Below, one piece after another: positions 1 to 13,242 of a DNA stretch of 64,000 nt (the stretch's first letter is position 1; each line of letters begins with the position of its first letter). The stretch covers positions 14,508,001 to 14,572,000 of the forward strand of contig NC_083600.1 in the NCBI RefSeq assembly GCF_020882245.1. The letters run 5' to 3'. The notes beneath the pieces are model-generated. The model was not told the DNA's origin, searched no databases, and saw nothing but the letters and a program-made list of their open reading frames with translations. This stretch comes from Rhopalosiphum padi (Eukaryota > Arthropoda > Insecta > Hemiptera > Aphididae). Position numbers and translations under genes: made by a program.

Positions 1-498
1 TGTTATGGTTTTTCCAGTGAGGGTCTTTACGAAGATTTGCATACCACCACGGAGACGCAATACCAAGTGAAGGGTAGATTCTTTTTGGATGTTGTAGTCT
101 GATAGTGTGCGTCCATCTTCGAGTTGCTTACCGGCAAAGATCAAACGTTGTTGGTCTGGTGGGATACCTTCTTTGTCTTGGATCTTGGCCTTAACATTTT
201 CAATAGAATCAGAAGATTCTACTTCCAATGTAATGGTTTTTCCAGTGAGGGTCTTTACAAAGATTTGCATACCACCACGGAGACGCAATACCAAGTGAAG
301 GGTAGATTCTTTTTGGATGTTATAGTCAGACAATGTGCGTCCATCTTCGAGTTGCTTTCCAGCAAAGATCAAACGTTGTTGGTCTGGTGGAATACCTTCT
401 TTGTCTTGGATCTTAGCTTTTACATTTTCAATTGAATCCGATGACTCAACCTCCAAAGTGATAGTTTTACCTGTCAATGTCTTGACAAAGATCTGCAT
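1..498 (-). CDS. Polyubiquitin, N-terminal units (3' end beyond window)
   Basis: Encodes head-to-tail ubiquitin, the 76-residue modifier that is conjugated to lysines after the chain is cut into monomers. The minus strand reads from ATG at 498 into two complete 228-bp units (498-271 and 270-43) and the first 14 codons of a third (42-1), with no linker between units. Each full unit starts MQIFVKTLTGKT, has the lysines expected of ubiquitin and ends LRLRGG, the processed diglycine terminus. Units differ mainly at synonymous sites. Both full units read ESSDSIENVK at residues 18-27, where animal ubiquitin normally has P19 and T22. The start is fixed by the family and by a splice acceptor 7 bases upstream of the ATG (acceptor AG at 507-506). 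The number of units and the stop lie left of the window. Confidence 0.97.
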   Translation of the reverse strand, partial: MQIFVKTLTGKTITLEVESSDSIENVKAKIQDKEGIPPDQQRLIFAGKQLEDGRTLSDYNIQKESTLHLVLRLRGGMQIFVKTLTGKTITLEVESSDSIENVKAKIQDKEGIPPDQQRLIFAGKQLEDGRTLSDYNIQKESTLHLVLRLRGGMQIFVKTLTGKTIT

Positions 499-505
499 GT
501 TGAAT

Positions 506-1999
506 CTGAAAACAAAATACAAGTTATTATAAATTAATTAATAACATTTTATAAATCTAAAATATTGTAATAAATAATTTATTTGGATACTGATCATTAA
601 CTTTTTAATACAAATGCAAAATTTAAGAATGTACAACACTAGCCATTGAATTTTAACTCACAATAGTCCATAATATATTCATACAAGAATTAATTTTAAA
701 ACATATCAAGAGTACAAACATTCTAACAGCTGACATTCTTAAGGATTAAGTTTTCTTTGTTTGAGAACTAAAGCATTTTTTACTAAGGTTCAGTTATAAT
801 TTATGTTAATTATCGCCTAACACACATATTATATTACAATATTATAAGTGCATTAATGCACTTCATAAATTTACACTCATTAGTTCGCATTTGGTTTTGT
901 TTAATATTAGTGAATCTGGTTAGCGATTTATTGTTCAACTTAAAAGTAATAAATTAATTTGTGTTGTTATTGTACCTATTATATATTTATACTTAACTTA
1001 AAAATTAAAATAATGTTAATACAGACATATCAACATAAATTGTTGTTCTCGGTGTTGTCATAATTAATTAATTTAAAGAACAAGTCAATTCACTCCTAAC
1101 CTTTAAAATGATTATTAAACTAAATTTGTACGCACTAAATATTAATTTTGGTTATGCATTATATTTAAAAAGTAAAGACAAACACGTATGGCTATCATCT
1201 GAACTTTGAACTGTCTATACAAAGTAGTTACCTCTCAAACAGTGTTAATTTGGCTCCCGTATAATACAATTTAAAATTAATAAAAACTAATTTGTAGCAT
1301 AAAATTAGATAAATTAACAAATCAAACTTGATATTATTACTAACGTTAAAACAATTTTCATATATGATATATCACCTAGGTAATAACAAAAAAAAAAGTG
1401 AACTACCTAAGCCTAATTTATGCCCTTCACTGTTATTTATTTAATACATATGAATAAATACAAATCATAATAAGAATGCAAGTGACAATAATCAAAAACA
1501 AATTAATCGAATTAGTTGTTTTGTAGTTTTTAAAATAATGATGACGTAAGTAGATCTAGAACAATAGAATGAATAAAACAAAACAAATTTCGATTTCCCA
1601 AGATTGGGCAACAAAATAATATACCAACAGCCGGAACAGGGAATATCGGAAGCTTAATGTAACAGAAACAGATTGATCGAAAATTAAATGACGCCATTAA
1701 CATGGGCGCGGTCAATGGACAAAGGGCTCTCAAACAAAGCACACGTAGGTCGAAATACGGTCAACATTTTAACGGTCGGAAATGATGAGAAATCGATGGA
1801 CACAAAGAAAGAAAGAAAATTTATTGCCATTATCACAACAACGACGAGCGTTAGCCGCGAGACTGTAGTCAGCCATATTTATTACGTCGTAGACGACGTT
1901 GCCCGTTTGACGGGATCGCGGACGAACACAAAAAAACGCTCAAAAACAGAGCTCCAAATACACTAAACGTTAGAAAAATGGAAAATAAATTATACTTAC
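506..1999 (-). other. Probable 5'UTR intron of polyubiquitin
   Basis: On the minus strand a consensus donor (GTAAGTATAA, 1999-1990) faces a TTTTCAG acceptor at 506, which leaves ATTCAAC before the ATG. A single intron in the 5' leader is typical of animal polyubiquitin genes. The interior is AT-rich except 1680-1960, which is CpG-richer and could hold an enhancer or an alternative first exon. Short ORFs there (1530-1742 minus, 1688-1966 plus) have no recognisable product. The acceptor is firm; the donor is inferred. Confidence 0.55.
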
Positions 2000-2420
2000 A
2001 TTCAAAAATAATAACTAGAATCAAATACAAATAGAATCACGGACTTCTTGTTATAATGCGCTGAAATGTAAAAACGATTTGGATCGATCTCCGGAGCAAA
2101 CAAGTGTTGAGAGTGCGGCGGACAAAAAACTATTGAACAGTATGAGCGCCGATCGACGAAACGAAAACTCCAAGATGGCATCCGCTGGGAACGGGGTTAT
2201 TGCGCAGCAAAATCGTCGACCAACCACAATCGTCCACGTTGGCACAGCTGTTGTGTGCTTCGCGTGGCGGAGGGTGGTGGTCATGGAACAATCGAGGACA
2301 GCGTTACCGTTCCGTTGTGGTTCTGTGCTTTCTCACGGACGTCACAGTCGTCACAGATTAGTGCTTCAAACCCCCCCCCCCCCCACACCACCAAAAACCT
2401 TTGTTAGGCCGCGAGACAAA
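2000..2420 (-). promoter_or_regulatory. Polyubiquitin leader exon and promoter region
   Basis: This stretch is clearly richer in G+C and CpG than its surroundings and lies just upstream of the inferred leader donor, as expected for a housekeeping promoter. A TTATAA sequence reads on the minus strand near 2056-2051. No clean array of heat-shock elements (inverted GAA units) was found. Open frames cross it on both strands (2079-2543 plus, 2284-2051 minus), but they look like composition effects. A run of 14 C lies at 2371-2384. The transcription start is not resolved. Confidence 0.45.
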
Positions 2421-4859
2421 GAACCGTCTAGAATTTTCTACGCCGTAAATTATTATATTATTATGTTTTTAATGTTTTTATATACTCGTTTTATACGACC
2501 TTTGCCGAACACGAGTCATGCATTCATGATTCATGCCTTCTAGATTATTCACCAGTATCAGTATTTAGTGCATTACATTGCTGCACTTTTGTTATCTTAA
2601 TACATTAATTATTATACGACGCAATCATAATAATTCATAGGTGTTATGGTTAATATTGCATGCAAGAACGACGTTGTATTATATGTATAGTTATTACGTC
2701 TTTTGATTACCAACTTATTTTTATAGGTCTTAAATAGTACGCAACTGGTGTAAGAAACCATAATAATTCATAACATGAATCTACAAACATATAGGTACAA
2801 ATCATGCATTTCGGTATTTCACAAACCCGTAAGTCCGTGTCAGTGCCTACCAGCCCATCGCGTATAGTCGGCATAGGTAATGGCCCCTATATATTGTTCA
2901 TGCCCTATGGTAACTACATGTCTACATAATAATTTTAAATGTATATTGCATATGAGATATGATTGGTTATACCTAATTTTTATAGATATTTTCAAACGTA
3001 ATGCAAGGGCGCGATAATATTATAAGACAAGTGGCATCACGATTTGAGAATTATGTTAAATAATAAATCGTGATTGGCATCGAACTTCTACCTGTTTCGT
3101 TGATTATATGAATTACATTTAGCCTCTACTCTCGTATAATTCGTAACTTGGGACAAGTTATTTCTGATCGGTCACATTTTTAATAAGTGATCAAACTTAG
3201 GCGTTAGGCCACTGATTTGTTATAATAATTTCAGTATCAACGTATTGTGAATATATGTTATATTATGTGTGGAATTAATGGATATAAAGTTTTTTTTCCG
3301 ATATCTCTGACCTATGCAACGACTATAACTGCTATACTTTCGTAAAATTTATTTTGACTTGCAGTTTTCGTTATATCTTTAAAGTATTTCCACTAGTTGT
3401 CAGTGATATTTAAACATAATATTATATATATATTTTTTTTTTATAGTATTTGAGTAATATTTCGGCGGTTGACACACTGCCATCGAGTACCTACACGGTT
3501 TTACTTAGTTTATCGGCAAAATTGATTTGGTTTTTATTTATAGATATAATATTGTATACGGTATACCTATAATCTATATATTATATATAAATATAGAGGT
3601 ACTTCGATTTAAAATTATTTAGAAACCGTGCATAATCGAACATCCGTGTTTAACGTTGAATGTTGCTAATTTTACATTCTACATTTTTATATTGTACATC
3701 ATGCAATTATATAAGTTTCTATAATATTTATCAGTGAAATTCGATTTCACAAAAAAAATATGAATTGAATTGCAGGTAAAAAAAATTATAATTCGAAATC
3801 TTAATATACGTCTTTTGGTAAAAAAAACTTTATCGACAAATATTTTTTTCAGGTCAACATTAAAATAATTAGTCAATGATGAAATTAATGTTTTACCTAC
3901 ATTACGATTAATATGTCTTCGATCGAGTTTAAACGTTTATATTTTTTATGTTTCTATGTTTTTCAAAGTAAAACTAGGTTTTTTGATATTAATTAACTGA
4001 TTGCCGATTGGGTTTACTAATAGCACATATTATTTGTAGCCTTGTGGCCTGTGGGTTACAATTCTATGTACTATATTTTTATTACACACGCATTTTAGAC
4101 GGGTAGAGTCAGAGTGGTCAAGGATGAAAAATAACTAATAAGTGAATAATAGGATGACGATAGAAATTACTATGGATCACGAATCGTGATAGTTTGAAAG
4201 ATTTGGTAGAAACATATAAAAGGCCAAAGTCCTGTCAAATACAAAAAAAGCATGTTTTTATTTATAACTATAAGTTGGTAGTAATTTTATTATTTATTAT
4301 TAATTACTTTCGTAATATTATTATGATAGGAAATGTAAAGAATGCAATGCATCTATTTTGGAAACGCGGAATGAAAATATATTGCGCAGCGAAATCATCG
4401 AAAAACTTGTAACTACGTAGCCACTAGCCAGAGCTTTTGTATGCTTTGGGGCGTGGTGGGTGTTTGGTGGTCATGAAAATGATATTTTTATTCCATTAAC
4501 TTTACCTCTATTTTTTTTAAAGTTTATATTATTTATTATTTAATATGAAATTACTTTTTTTAAATAAAATATCTAAAAAATTGTATTTTCATAAATTTAA
4601 TAAATTATAGATGTTTGATCAACTGAACTAATAAAAATTGCTATTAAAATAATAATAAAAATAATTAATAAATATAATAGATAGCTAAATCTACATAAAA
4701 TATAATTAATAATTAATAAAAATGGATAAAAATTCCGCAATAAAAATGATACATTTGGTAAAAAACATTTGATCTCTGATTAAAATTAAAAATTAGATAT
4801 TATTTTAAATTAAATAATGTAATATAAAATTATTAAATAGTAAACTTAAAAAAAATAGG

Positions 4860-4934
4860 GGGAAATGTCCGCAATTCACAAATTGTATACTTTGCCCAGG
4901 GGCCAGGGTAAAAAATATGCTAGATCCGGCCCTG
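4860..4934. mobile_element. Possible terminus of a decayed hAT-like element
   Basis: The right edge reads GATCCGGCCCTG. Reverse-complemented it begins CAGGGCCGGATCTAGC, the style of hAT-family terminal repeats in insects. A clear left partner and an 8-bp target duplication were not found. A weak candidate left edge lies near 4429 (CAGAGC). This is family-style resemblance only. Confidence 0.3.
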
Positions 4935-6543
4935 CGAACAAACCTACCGAAAATTAATTTAGCTTAAGAAAATAATTTGCCACCTTCAAAATGTGCTGTC
5001 TTTGTGACTTGGTCAGTACGTACTGCATTAGCAGCGGTAAGCCGGTAAATTGTGTCAGGCTAGTCATCATGACATAATTTTAGTTATTACTGTTATTAGT
5101 TATAATATTATACATACGTGTATCGTGTATGCTATATTATTATAGGTACAAATATACAATGAGAATTTTAATTACTAAACAGCATTTTTTCGGTGAATGT
5201 TTGTATAGAATTTTATTTTTTAAATTATTTGACATTTTATATAAAAGAAAATAGAATTAGGGATCAAAATAATTACTTTGTAATTTGTGTGGCGTAGTAT
5301 GCGTACGTAGAAGTATAAATAATAACAATATGCAAATAATTATAGTCACAAAGATGCCGTGTATTTATATACACGCTCGTCACCAACTGAAAATGAATAA
5401 TTTATTAAAAAAATATACAGTCATAGACCATAGTACAATGACCTCATCGTCACAAGTAGAGACATGGGTACGGGTCGTGTTATTATTATACAGAAAAGTA
5501 CGTCGCACGGGGGTCGTAGTACATAATATTAATAGTATAGGTACATAGTATATTATGACGATTTGGCATTTAAATAGACAACACGTCAAAGTCGTCAACA
5601 CTATAACAGCAATAAAATATAAACTAGTCAACGACGAGTAAATATAACTTGTTCTTACACGTGTTGACACGTCGATATTAGTTATTATATATATATAAAT
5701 TGCGAGGTCAAAAGCGATAACTGAATAAGGAATGAGCTTTAGCCTATAGTCAATAAGTATAATACTATATTACTATAGTTAAATCATTAAAACATACGTC
5801 AAAAAATATTTGAATAAATTATTTTGTTATGTAAATCCAATCAAAATAACAAATTTAATATCGGTATGGTATCGGTATTGTAACTCAATACGTTCATATT
5901 TTAAACTTTAAATTGTGTAATTATTAAATTATACAAAAATTTAGTATATGTTTATTGTTTATAATGTTCAAATTGTTCAATTACGCATGGGTGGATAGCA
6001 ATGTTATTTTATTGTAGAATAAATGTTTAAAAATCAAACATAAAAATTGCACAAAATATCCTACACAACAATACCACACAAAGTTAATTGCTTGGCTTTG
6101 GAACCTCAACAGTTATTCTTTTACGCAGTCAGAATAGTTAGAACAAACGATTAAGTATGCATGAATAATTTTATCAAAAAAGCTTCCACCCTATAACATA
6201 AAGATCGAACGCATAAAATCAATTTTGTATGACTAATTTATATTATATAAAAAAAATATATGTTATCGTTCACATAATTAACGAAATTATAATTATTTTA
6301 AATATCTTAAACAATATTAAATATATAATTTAATTAATTCTAAAATAGTCGTGTATATAGTAAAACTTGTTTTAGAATAATGAAATATACTCAAAAACCC
6401 TCTTATATTATGTACCACATAATATTGTCAACGCCACTTCAATCACCCTCATCAGTCATCAATCATCATTATGGCATTATAAATTTATTCTCGAGAAATT
6501 AAATATATTAACCAATAATCCTTTCCAGTTTTCCACCTATCCT

Positions 6544-6769
6544 CAGTGGCGTGGCAACTGGCAAGCGTATTTCAAACCAAAATACAATACTAATTTGGAA
6601 TTTTTATTATAGCACGTAGGTCATACATTCATACACAATTTAATATAAAAATACTATGATAATTATTAATTATTGGTACATTTATCCACACAAATTTTAA
6701 TTTCTAAATTCAAGATAAATGTCTAGAGCTAATCAATTGCATTAAACAAATTTCGTTTGTACGCCACTG
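6544..6769. mobile_element. Short inverted-repeat element (MITE), CAGTGGCGT ends
   Basis: Left edge CAGTGGCGTGGCAAC and right edge, reverse-complemented, CAGTGGCGTACAAAC share nine terminal bases in inverted orientation over a 226-bp AT-rich body with no ORF. CAGTGGCG-type ends are common in hAT-derived MITEs. The flanking 8-mers do not match well, so the duplication has decayed or the class is different. Confidence 0.4.
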
Positions 6770-7802
6770 CCCACTGCCTCTCCCTGTTGGCTGTCACTAA
6801 TAATTATATTGATGAACTTTCACTCTTTTTCAAAAATGTAATAAACACCCTAATTTTCTTTCTAACCATAATCATTACAATAATCATATTAAAATAATAA
6901 ACTTCTCATAGCGACATAGCCTAAAATCTAATGACATCTAATTTGAACAATATTACTTATCCGAAATTATTAAATCTCAAAAATGTGTTGAGTTCTGAAA
7001 TATGTACAAATATTATTGGATATTTCTATCTATGAAGATAACTTTTAGTTATAGTCTATTGCATTATGTACATAAACAGATTGAAAACCACTAAATTATT
7101 AGCAAGAACGAGAAAAAAATACATATTCTAAATAAATGAATAATTAATGGTCAGACGCTAGTACGCTATTAATATTCTATAGTTATTTTCTCCTAAATTT
7201 GATGAAAATGGTACGAAATATTTGTTGTTTGAGTATTTCTATGTTGTAATAAATTATTTAAATTTGTTATCATAATTCATGATATATTTTCTTATAATAA
7301 ATATCTGTCACTTATCTTATGTTTAACGGCATAACGCTATAAAGCAGCACGAGCAGGCTATTGGCTGATATCTATTGTTATTAATATCTAAATATTTAAT
7401 AATAACTTACCATAATAGGTACCTACTAAATTATAAACGATGTAACTATAATTATACTTATAATCAATTTCAATCAAATTATATATTTTACTGTACGTTT
7501 TTAGGTTATAATTTAGTGACCGTGTTATAAAAAAATTATTAATATCACTTATCAATATTATTTGAAATTTTTTCTTTATCAAAAAACGGTTCAAGTTTTT
7601 GAGACGAGTTTAAAATAGTTAAATGCTGTTTTAAACTTTTAGTGTCATGTACTTGCGTGACTCAGTTTATGTCTAATGTAAAAAAATATGTTTAATTGTT
7701 ATTGATTTTATGTATTTAAGTTTAAAAATAAAACTATAATAGTTTTATTATTATTATTTTATTTATTCATTTGATTAATTAAAAAGTTTAAAACGATTAA
7801 TA

Positions 7803-10800
7803 ATGGAATGTAATGTACGTGAAATAAGCAACGCCGTCATGATAGAATCATTGGATACTATAATTCAACAAGAAAGTAGGAAACTTGAGGTAGACAAAAA
7901 TACTGGGTTGATAGCTAAGAAATCAAAAGTCATAAAGGTAATTTTCAGACCATAATTTTGTGTGAAATAAAATAAACAAAAAGTAAAATTATTCATGATA
8001 TAATTCAATACTTTTTTTTACTAATTTAAATATAATATGTTTACATGTATTAGTTATAAGTATTAATTATTAATTATTGTGTGTTAATTACTATTTAATC
8101 ATTTTAAATTATAGGTACAACAACAATCATCAAAAGAAAATGAAAATATATTTGAACAAAATGTACCTCTCTTTAAAGATTTTAAAAATCATTCACCAAA
8201 ACTGAATCATTCGTGTGATAGAGTGAATGAAATTGAAAGGTTGGCAAACTTATTTACCAAATCCCCTAGTTTCTTTACAAAGGATAATAGTAACAATTGT
8301 ATTGATGTCAAACATAACCAAATGTTAATGAAGGACACAATGCCTATAAAAACACACAATGTAAGTCCTTATTGCTATCATTAATATTGAAATATAGTAT
8401 GATAAATGATTTTTAGGTCTTGCAAAAAAATAAAGGACTTATTTTGTATTAATTTGGTAATGTAAACGCATTTAACTGTAAGATGTTGTATTGGATACAT
8501 TCTATATCTTAAAAATAAATGTGATTATTTATATTTTATTGATTTCAGGACGTTAATAAATATAAAGCTAAGCTAATAAATAGCGATAATACCAAGAATT
8601 TAATTTACCCAGGTATCAAGGTAATAATTATTATTTATAAATTATATATTGCATGAAACTAGTCTATGTTTTTATTTTTTTAAATATTTTAAATATGTAC
8701 AATTTTTTAAGGTGAAAAGAAATGTACGATTTGGAGAATATTCACCGCTTAATCCAGCCAATCAAGTAGATTCACAACCTTTTTTAGGCGTTGGAGAATA
8801 TGATAATAAGAAAAAAAAGTTGTTAGAGTTTCAAAGAAAGGAATATATGGAATATTTATCAAAGGTAATAAACATGTTTAACTCAATAATGGCTTATGCA
8901 TATAGAATTAAATTTTTGATTAAATGCTTTTAGGTAAAACAAGATAAGAGTACTTCAGATTTACCAAAATTAGCTGATTATTCTTGTGAAGAAGCATTAA
9001 ATACTGCCATGGTATGCATTTTTTTTTTGTTGTAATATTGTGCAAGACAATTTTAGATATTATTAATTATTACTTATTATACTTGATTATTATCCTAATG
9101 ATATTTAATAAAAATGTAAATGGACATTTTAATAACATTAAGTTCAAGTAAATTCTAATGTAGTTTTGTAATTTATTCTATATTTTATAAAACAATTTAA
9201 TTTGTATTTTATATGTACATTTATATACTAAGTTAAGAGGACCTAATACCTGCATGTGTTGTCTCTGTCTTACACACGTACGGCAGCAAATTATTGTTTA
9301 CCAGTTTCAATATTGTGCTGTTAGTTTTGATATTAGAGTGAACTGATCTAATCAAATTTAAAGGTAAGATTATTATTCTCTTGAGTAAGTTATGATCATT
9401 TTAAGATGTACAGTTTCAAAAAGATCACAACTCAATTAAAAATAATAATATCAATAAAAGATTATGTGGTGCCTCAGATAATAATTTTACCTTTAAATTA
9501 TATAATAGGTCAGTTCACTCTAATATCAAAACTAACAGTACAATATTGAAACTGGTGAACAAAAATTTGCTATGTTGTACATGTATAAGACGGAGACAAC
9601 ACTCGTAATTACTACGTCCTCTTAAGAAACATACTCAGTAGCCAATTTATGTGCAGACTGTAGAGGTAAACCTTCACTATACAGGCAGGCATTGTGCATA
9701 CGGGTGGTAAACCTTATGAGGGTAATAGATATGATTTCCTGATAGCCAAAAAGTTGTCCCTTTTGAATATGTTCTGTAACAACTAATAATTTAAATATAA
9801 TTTAGAAATAAATATTGTAAAATAATTAATGTTGTTACAAAATTGAAATGTTTTATCAAATCTATTATTAAATAAACAAATTGAAAACAAGTTTAATTTA
9901 AAATTAATTTAAAAATTAATTTTATTGCTATTTCATTAAAAAAGATCAATTAACATATTATTTATTTTTAGCTGTTATTATACAAGTATTTTTTTTTTTT
10001 AGGAAAACGAAAATAATTCTGACCAATTAGTTAACAAAGATGGTGAGTAAAATTCAATAATTTGACTTATAAATTCTTGTTAGTATCAAAAATTAATTTT
10101 TTTATTTAGTTATTAATCAGAAAGCCATGATACAACGAGCTCCATTTATAGATGGAGTCGAATCATGTTTGTGTAAGTTAAATTGTAAATTTATTAACTA
10201 ATTTATTCTCATAAATGCATTTAATATTATTTATAGCTGACGAAGAAAGGAAAAAAGAAACTAATAAATTAAAACAAGAACTCTATAGATTTGAATTAAG
10301 TAAACAAATAGAAGAGAAAAGAAGGTTGGAACAAGAACAAAAACGTAAAGATCAATTGGAAGATGAAGCCATTGAAAGAATGGCACGAGAACAGGAAGAA
10401 AAAATGAGGATTGAGTTTGAGAAAGAAAATGAGAAACGAACTTTGGCTCAACTTCAGGTATGGAATATACATATTTATATACATTTAGTTTTTAATTATT
10501 ATTCTTGAGATTTATGTTATACTTATTCAAGTAAGAACTTAATTCTTAAAGTATTCTGTAAAGAATTTTAGTTAGATCCCTAAAATTTATTATACAAAAT
10601 GTTAGTACAACTCTCACTAAAAACTTTAGTTATCAGTAGGGCTGGGATTTAAATGTAATAAAAAACCAAAAATATGTAGTATAAAATAAAAAAAAATATG
10701 TAATGAAAAAAATGTAAAATTATGTTAACGTGTACAATTAAAATTAAATTCTAAATAATTTTTGAATAATATACATATACAATTGATTGTTTTTAATTTC

Positions 10801-13242
10801 TAATCAATTTAGTTTAAAAAATATAAAATACACAGATATTTTCATAACCACGCGAACGCGAGTACTGACACTGTTGAAAATTGTTAAATATATTTTATCT
10901 AATAATTGTTGAATATTAAGAAGTACAAATTACATCTAAGATCATTAATGTATAGTTATTGAACAGAAACAAAAAAGATAAACTATAATCAAGTTTAACT
11001 AATACTTTCATATACTTATTTCCTGTATGCATTATTCACTTACAATTTTTACGAGTACTCTAATTATGGTAGTCTAAATGTATAATACTACTAAACCACC
11101 CAAATTGTCGAAATTTACGAAATATGTAAAAAAAAATTCAGAATTTTACAAATAATGTTAAAATATATATTTATGACGAAATATAACATCAGTATATATA
11201 GTATATCAGTATTAATATTAATTTTTAAAATAATATTAATTGTAATAATGTATGTTTAGAAACAACTTCAACAAGAAAAGTTAAAAAATGAAATAATGCA
11301 AAAACAAAAGGACTTGGAATCAAATTCATGGAATATACAATCCGAAACCGTTTCTCGACAATTATCAAAACATGCACCTAGTAACCATGAATCGTTTGAT
11401 GACAATGATACAGAAGAATTTCATTGTCCTCCTCAGAGTACTTTTGACAATGTACCCTTACCAACTACACGTGTTCGAGCTCCGAGAAAAGTATCTCAAC
11501 CCTTTAATATCCACAATTTATGTTGTTTTAATAATTATGATTTTAGATAGTTTATGATGAAGATGACGAACCTGTAAACAGAAAAACTTTAAGGGATGTT
11601 TCATGCAACACAGATGTATTTAAAAATCCATGTATGAACCAGAATATTTCTCCTCCAGTAATGAGTCAAAAGATGGAAAAAGCTCATGTGACTTTTGCAA
11701 GTGATCCTTCTCCAAATAGAACAGAGTATAATCCTGCAGCTTTACTACCAGTAACAAAATCTGTGATTATTGATTCACCATTTACACTTGCATTGGCTGG
11801 ATTAAATGATAGTGAAGAAGATGATAGAGCTTGTGAAACTATTGAGCCTACTGAAGGAGCATATAGAAATCAGGTATATTATAATTTCTTGTTGATTTAA
11901 TTTCAAATTGTTAAGCTAATTTATTAATTATTATTTAAATGTATTAAAAATAGTTTATTTATGATCTAATAAACTCAAGCAGATTGAAAATATCATAATT
12001 TGATTTCATATCCTATGAATAACTTGAGTATAGCATAGATTATTGTGCAATTGTATATTTTTGGATTGTTATCAATAATAACCTTTACAAATTATAAATT
12101 ATAATACTTCCAATCTAATGACAACAATTATTTTGCATATGATTTCTGTGTATTGATAATTAAAATAAATATATAATATTTATTGCATGATGAAATGAAA
12201 TTATATCAAAACCTAATTAAGATATGAAATAAGATAATTGTCTAGTCGAAAATTCTAAAATATATATTTTTTTTTTTACTACAAACTTGTTTTTTGGTAA
12301 AGTAATATAAGTTTAATTGTTCTTGTTTAAAATCTTGTCAAGTAATTCCACTAAAAAAAATATTTATTTTGCATTGGGTTCAAAGCTAATCTAATTAAAT
12401 TTATTTTTAATTATTTTTATATCTATTAAATAAACAATATTATAGTGTACATTTCTTTTTTTACTATAAAGTAGTACAATAGTATGTGGAGCATATTGTG
12501 ATCCTTTCTAGTGTATTAAATTTGTATTTATGAGTTTGAGTTATGATTTTGTATACCTTTTTAATGAGTAAAATTATATATACAGGTCAATTCTCAATGG
12601 TATTATCACCGTAAATACTAAATAATGTAAGTCATAAAACTAATTGGTTAATGTAGTAATTATTCAACATTTTGAAAATTAAAGTTTTGGTTTCTCATCA
12701 AATTTTAACCATTCTACATAAATCATTTTGTTCATCACCTCAGCTTTCATAATGTTAATTCACTGTTCAAATATTTAGAGTACGATTCTAAGTATCTCAA
12801 GCTTTAGGAAAAAAAAAGCAAATATTTATTTAAGCATAAAATAAATAGTTGTGGATTTTTTGTGATTTCAAGGTTTCATGTCATTTAGATTTGTTATTTG
12901 CTATGCACATGAAATTGCAAAAAAGTATTTTATACATATCCTACCTCTGTCCCAGTCAATAACTATTAAAATAGTTATCAAATTGTAATATTATAATATT
13001 AATCTGTGATATTATGAGTTACCACAAACAAATGCATTCCAATTATACTTTAATTGTACATAGTTATTATTAGTACATTTAATTTTATATTATTATCTTT
13101 TTAGGTATCAAGAAATGCAAAATTAGGAAAAAATCACAATCTGCCGACTGATAAACATTTATTATCAAACTTAGGGAATATAAGGAAACAACTAGATATA
13201 GAACATCAAAAATTAAGACAACAAGTCCGAAGATCCCAATAA
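7803..13242 (+). CDS. CSPP1-like centrosome/spindle-pole coiled-coil protein, 11 exons
   Basis: Predicted 567-residue protein. Exons: 7803-7937, 8115-8360, 8549-8620, 8712-8864, 8934-9011, 10003-10042, 10110-10172, 10237-10457, 11260-11490, 11547-11873, 13105-13242 (stop TAA). All junctions are GT..AG and the frame is continuous across every join. Around residues 175-200 (exon 4) it has FLGVGEYDNKKKKLLEFQ followed by RKEYMEYLSK, the short 'G.YE.KK..L..E...EY..YL' signature of CSPP1 proteins. Residues about 263-360 (exons 8-9) are a charged E/K/R/Q coiled coil. The C-terminus (LSNLGNIRKQLDIEHQKLRQ) is another helical segment. CSPP1 proteins bind microtubules at centrosomes, spindle poles and cilia; that role is transferred by family. 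The start is the first ATG in frame with exon 2. The gene is convergent with the PHF7-like gene. The assignment rests on motif recall, not on a search. Confidence 0.82.
9012..10002 (+). other. CSPP1-like intron 5, carrying a MITE
   Basis: This 991-bp intron lies between exons 5 and 6 (donor GTATGC, acceptor after a T-tract). Its middle third is a foldback element at 9233-9625, listed separately. No other feature was recognised. Confidence 0.7.
9233..9625. mobile_element. Long-terminal-inverted-repeat MITE flanked by TTAA
   Basis: The two arms are inverted copies of about 140-150 bp. The left arm starts TTAAGAGGACCTAATACC and the right arm, reverse-complemented, starts TTAAGAGGACGTAGTAAT. Both contain CAGTTTCAATATTGTRCTG and GATATTAGAGTGAACTGA, so similarity is high deep into the arms. 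TTAA at 9233-9236 and 9622-9625 is the likely target duplication, although TA duplication is also possible. The spacer is short and there is no ORF, so it is non-autonomous. TTAA targets point to piggyBac-type transposition, but the tips are not the typical CCC, so the class is open. Confidence 0.8.
10458..11259 (+). other. CSPP1-like intron 8
   Basis: 802-bp AT-rich intron. A TAGGGCTGGGATTTAAATG sequence at about 10639 resembles the start of a DNA transposon, but no matching right end was found. Nothing else was recognised. Confidence 0.6.
11874..13104 (+). other. CSPP1-like intron 10
   Basis: 1,231-bp AT-rich intron before the last coding exon. No ORF, RNA gene or recognisable repeat was seen. 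Confidence 0.6.

Larger units (their letters stand above)
2421..7600. other. Intergenic, AT-rich, repeat remnants
   Basis: No coding region was recognised in either strand. The short ORFs here are AT-rich and lack family motifs. Most of the sequence is A/T with scattered microsatellite-like stretches. Two possible mobile-element remnants, near 4860-4934 and 6544-6769, are listed separately. The region separates the polyubiquitin and CSPP1-like promoters, which point away from each other. Confidence 0.6.

Noticed and set aside
2079..2543. 154-codon plus-strand frame
   Set aside because: It lies in the polyubiquitin promoter block, has low-complexity and poly-C-derived Pro codons, no motif, and is opposed by an equally open minus frame.
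10639..11150. Transposon starting TAGGGCTGGGATT
   Set aside because: No inverted right end or duplication was found.
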